DNA from: Sulfurisoma sp963709555
Lineage (GTDB): Bacteria > Pseudomonadota > Gammaproteobacteria > Burkholderiales > Rhodocyclaceae
Direction: 5' to 3'
Assembly (NCBI GenBank): GCA_963709555.1
Contig: CAVPWR010000004.1
Location: 1 to 64,000 of the forward strand
Length of the DNA: 64,000 nucleotides
Below the pieces are notes generated by a model. That model was given only the letters and a program-made list of their open reading frames with translations, had not been told where the DNA came from and did no database searches. Every line of letters begins with the position of its first letter. The stretch's first letter is position 1. Below, one piece after another: positions 62,221-64,000 of this stretch. Position numbers and translations under genes: made by a program.

Positions 62221-62988
62221 ATGTACACGCCCCAGGGTTCGCCCGACAAGGACCAGCTGATCACGCAATATGCCCCCCTCGTCAAGCGCCTGGCCTTTCA
62301 CCTGATGGCCAAGCTGCCGGCGAGCGTGCAGGTTGACGACTTGATCCAGAACGGCATGATCGGCCTGCTCGATGCGCTTGGCCGTTTCGAGGAAGGCCTC
62401 GGCGCACAATTCGAGACCTATGCCGTGCAGCGCATCCGCGGCGCCATGCTGGACGGACTGCGCGAGAACGACTGGTTGCCGCGCGGCGTGCGCCGCGAGA
62501 TGCGCCGCGTCGAGGCGGCGATCCAGCAGCTCGAGCACCAGCTCGGACGCCAGCCCAACGAGCAGGAACTCTCCGAATCGCTCGGCATGCCGCTGCTCGA
62601 ATACCAGAAGTTGCTGCAGGATGCGCGCGGCCACCAGCTGATCCATCTCGAGGACCTGACCTCCGACGACGAGGAAGGCTATCTCGAACGCCATGCCGCC
62701 GGGCCGTCGAGCGATCCGCTCGCCGTGCTGGAGGAGGCGAGCGTGCGCCAGGCGCTGGTCGCCGCCATCGCCGCCCTGCCCGAGCGCGAAAAAATGGTGA
62801 TGGCGCTCTACTACGAGCAGGATCTCAACCTGCGCGAAATCGGCGAAGTGATGGGCGTCACCGAATCGCGCGTCTGCCAGCTGCACAGCCAGGCCGTGGC
62901 GCGGCTGCGCGCCGCCGTGGTCGTCGGCGACGAGGCGCCGGTGAAGAAACGCCGCGGCCGTCCGCCCAAAGTCAAGGAAATGGCCTGA
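62221..62988 (+). CDS. fliA: Flagellar sigma factor FliA (sigma-28), with AT-hook-like tail
   Basis: Sigma-28 for late flagellar and chemotaxis genes, 255 aa. Region 2 (YAPLVKRLAFHLMAKLPASVQVDDLIQNGMIGLL is split over about residues 17-50; QFETYAVQRIRGAMLDGLR), region 3 (REMRRVEAAIQQLEHQLGR) and region 4 (LPEREKMVMALYYEQDLNL, GVTESRVCQLHSQAVARL) are all present. The C-terminus adds a basic tail, KKRRGRPPKVKEMA, which matches an AT-hook core (RGRP). That tail is not part of the usual sigma-28 fold. It starts 41 bp after flhG, and its stop overlaps the ATG of a repeat leader frame. Confidence 0.95.
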   Translation: MYTPQGSPDKDQLITQYAPLVKRLAFHLMAKLPASVQVDDLIQNGMIGLLDALGRFEEGLGAQFETYAVQRIRGAMLDGLRENDWLPRGVRREMRRVEAAIQQLEHQLGRQPNEQELSESLGMPLLEYQKLLQDARGHQLIHLEDLTSDDEEGYLERHAAGPSSDPLAVLEEASVRQALVAAIAALPEREKMVMALYYEQDLNLREIGEVMGVTESRVCQLHSQAVARLRAAVVVGDEAPVKKRRGRPPKVKEMA

Positions 62989-63110
62989 TGGCCCCCCACG
63001 CTCGCAAACCCGGCTTATGTCCCCGGCGTAGTCGGGGACGGTATCCCTCGAGGACGCTGCCCCCCACAGGGGGGCGGAGGCTTCCTTGGGGCGGCCCTAC
63101 GGAAGCCTAA
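62988..63110 (+). repeat. Intergenic hairpin/leader-ORF repeat, long form, copy R5
   Basis: A 123-bp copy with CCCCCCACGCTCGC, an extra hairpin GTCCCCG-GCGTAGT-CGGGGAC (63018-63038), the stem-loop GCCCCCCACAGGGGGGC and a 3' block ending CTACGGAAGCC. The ATG at 62988 overlaps the fliA TGA and opens a 40-codon frame (MAPHARKPGLCPRRSRG...). It stops at 63108-63110, three bases before the motC ATG. Confidence 0.68.
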
Positions 63111-63113
63111 TCC

Positions 63114-63855
63114 ATGGACAAGATCAGCGTTTTCGGCCTCACGCTCGGCATCGCCACCATCCTGCTCGGCCAGGTGCTGGAAGGCGGCCATGTCGGCTCA
63201 CTGGTATCAGCCGACGGCCTTCCTCATCGTGATCGGCGGTACGCTCGGCGCGGTGATGCTGGGCAGCCCGCTCAACGTCTTCATGTCGGGCATGCGCATG
63301 GTGCGCTGGGTGTTCTTCCCGCCGGTGACGGCGCCGGAGCAGCTGATCGCGCAGATCGCCAACTGGAGCCATCTCGCGCGCAAGGAAGGGCTGCTCTCGC
63401 TCGAGGTCCAGATCGCCTCGCTCAACGACCCATTCGCCATCAAGGGCCTGCAGCTGCTGGTCGACGGCGCCGAGCCCGACCGCCTGCGCGAAGTCCTCGA
63501 GGTCGATATCGCTTCCTACGAGGCCCAGCTCAAGCTTTCGGCCAAGGTGTGGGAGTCGGCCGGCGGCTATTCGCCGACCATCGGCATTCTCGGCGCGGTG
63601 ATGGGCCTGATCCACGTCATGGAAAACCTGTCCGACCCGTCCAAGCTCGGCGCCGGCATCGCCGTCGCCTTCGTCGCCACCATCTACGGCGTCGGCGCGG
63701 CCAACCTGATCTTCCTGCCGATCGCCAAGAAGCTGATGGCCAACATCACGCGCCTGGTGGCCATGCGCGAGATGATGCTCGATGGCCTCGTCGGCATCGC
63801 CAACGGGGACAATCCACGGATCATCGAGAGCCGGCTGCAAGGCTACATCGTGTGA
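63114..63855 (+). CDS. motC: Second flagellar stator subunit MotC (MotA/PomA type), apparent frameshift
   Basis: A MotA-family stator of the shorter PomA/MotC type. It starts at ATG 63114 (MDKISVFGLTLGIATILLGQ, first membrane helix). The frame breaks at about 63200-63207; removing one base after GGHVGSLV joins it to QPTAFLIVIGGTLGAVMLG and the remaining protein. The later part has the cytoplasmic loop and two final helices (YSPTIGILGAVMGLIHVM, GAGIAVAFVATIYGVGAAN) and ends IIESRLQGYIV. The complete chain would be about 246 aa. It is followed 5 bp later by its MotB-type partner. The single indel may be a sequence error. Confidence 0.87.
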
Positions 63856-63860
63856 CGCCC

Positions 63861-64000
63861 ATGTCACACCACCGCCGCCGTCGCGCAGAGGATGAGCATG
63901 AGAATCACGAACGCTGGCTGGTGTCGTATGCCGACTTCATTACCCTGCTGTTCGCCTTTTTCGTCGTGATGTACGCGATTTCTCAGGTCAACGAAGGCAA
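63861..64000 (+). CDS. motD: Second stator subunit MotD (MotB type), cut by the window edge
   Basis: Only the first 46 codons are inside the window. A basic cytoplasmic start (MSHHRRRRAEDEHENHERW) leads into the membrane helix with the ion-carrying aspartate at residue 25 (LVSYADFITLLFAFFVVMYA), the hallmark of MotB-family stators. The C-terminal peptidoglycan-binding domain lies beyond the edge. With motC it forms a second stator set in addition to motAB at 35362-37161. Confidence 0.9.
   Translation, partial: MSHHRRRRAEDEHENHERWLVSYADFITLLFAFFVVMYAISQVNEG

Overview
The window reads as a stretch of a high-GC, motile, respiring betaproteobacterial chromosome, most like the Rhodocyclales. This placement is an inference from gene content: flhDC beside motAB, a DUF1924 / dihaem cytochrome c / cytochrome b561 operon, a DsrC/TusE protein and many PAS/HD-GYP signalling genes. 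It is not based on a marker-gene search. Genes are tightly packed, often with ATGA-type stop/start overlaps, and there is no phage, integrase, insertion sequence or CRISPR array.

Layout. 1-12.7 kb is mainly housekeeping: thioredoxin reductase (cut by the window edge), a Crp/Fnr regulator, ftsK, lolA, a class II aldolase, a 4-oxalocrotonate tautomerase-like protein, rarA, serS, a lytic transglycosylase (mltF), an HD-GYP response regulator, tRNA-Ser(CGA), an unknown protein and a DsrC/TusE-like protein. 12.7-22.9 kb holds a TPR response regulator with its kinase, a YgiQ-type radical SAM protein, the ovothiol enzyme OvoA, and a cytochrome operon that ends in a two-component pair. 22.9-31.7 kb is one large minus-strand signalling operon: STAS protein, a seven-PAS hybrid kinase, a hybrid kinase with a LOV (blue-light) domain, an HD-GYP regulator and a PP2C-type regulator. 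It is driven from a promoter flanked by a perfect inverted repeat. 31.8-34.0 kb holds a tandem hairpin repeat, an HNH nuclease, a decayed tonB-like gene and a NUDIX protein.

From 34.3 kb to the end runs a motility and chemotaxis island on the plus strand: flhDC, motAB, an MCP, cheY, cheA, cheW, an Aer-like MCP, cheR, cheD, cheB, a STAS protein, a PP2C/anti-sigma-kinase fusion regulator, another MCP, two cheV, cheY, cheZ, a second cheA, flhB, flhA, flhF, flhG, fliA and a second stator pair (motC, motD). Together these encode the flagellar master regulator, export-gate proteins, placement GTPase/ATPase, sigma-28, two stators and two CheA kinases. The LOV/HD-GYP/PP2C operon plausibly feeds into the same behaviour through c-di-GMP and partner switching.

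Two repeat families are the most unexplained features. The first is a 24-nt motif (core CCGCCAGCGCCGACTTTT) present at least eight times in both orientations. It lies in the Ala/Pro linkers of CheB and FlhF, at the end of MotB, in YgiQ, in a cytochrome, in a tonB-like pseudogene and in two intergenic regions. The second is a 70-125 bp intergenic element built round a GCCCCC/GGGGGC hairpin. It sits just before start codons and carries an ATG-led open frame that ends at the next gene. Apparent single-base frameshifts in trxB, cheV and motC, and three in the tonB-like gene, suggest either indel errors in the assembly or decay.
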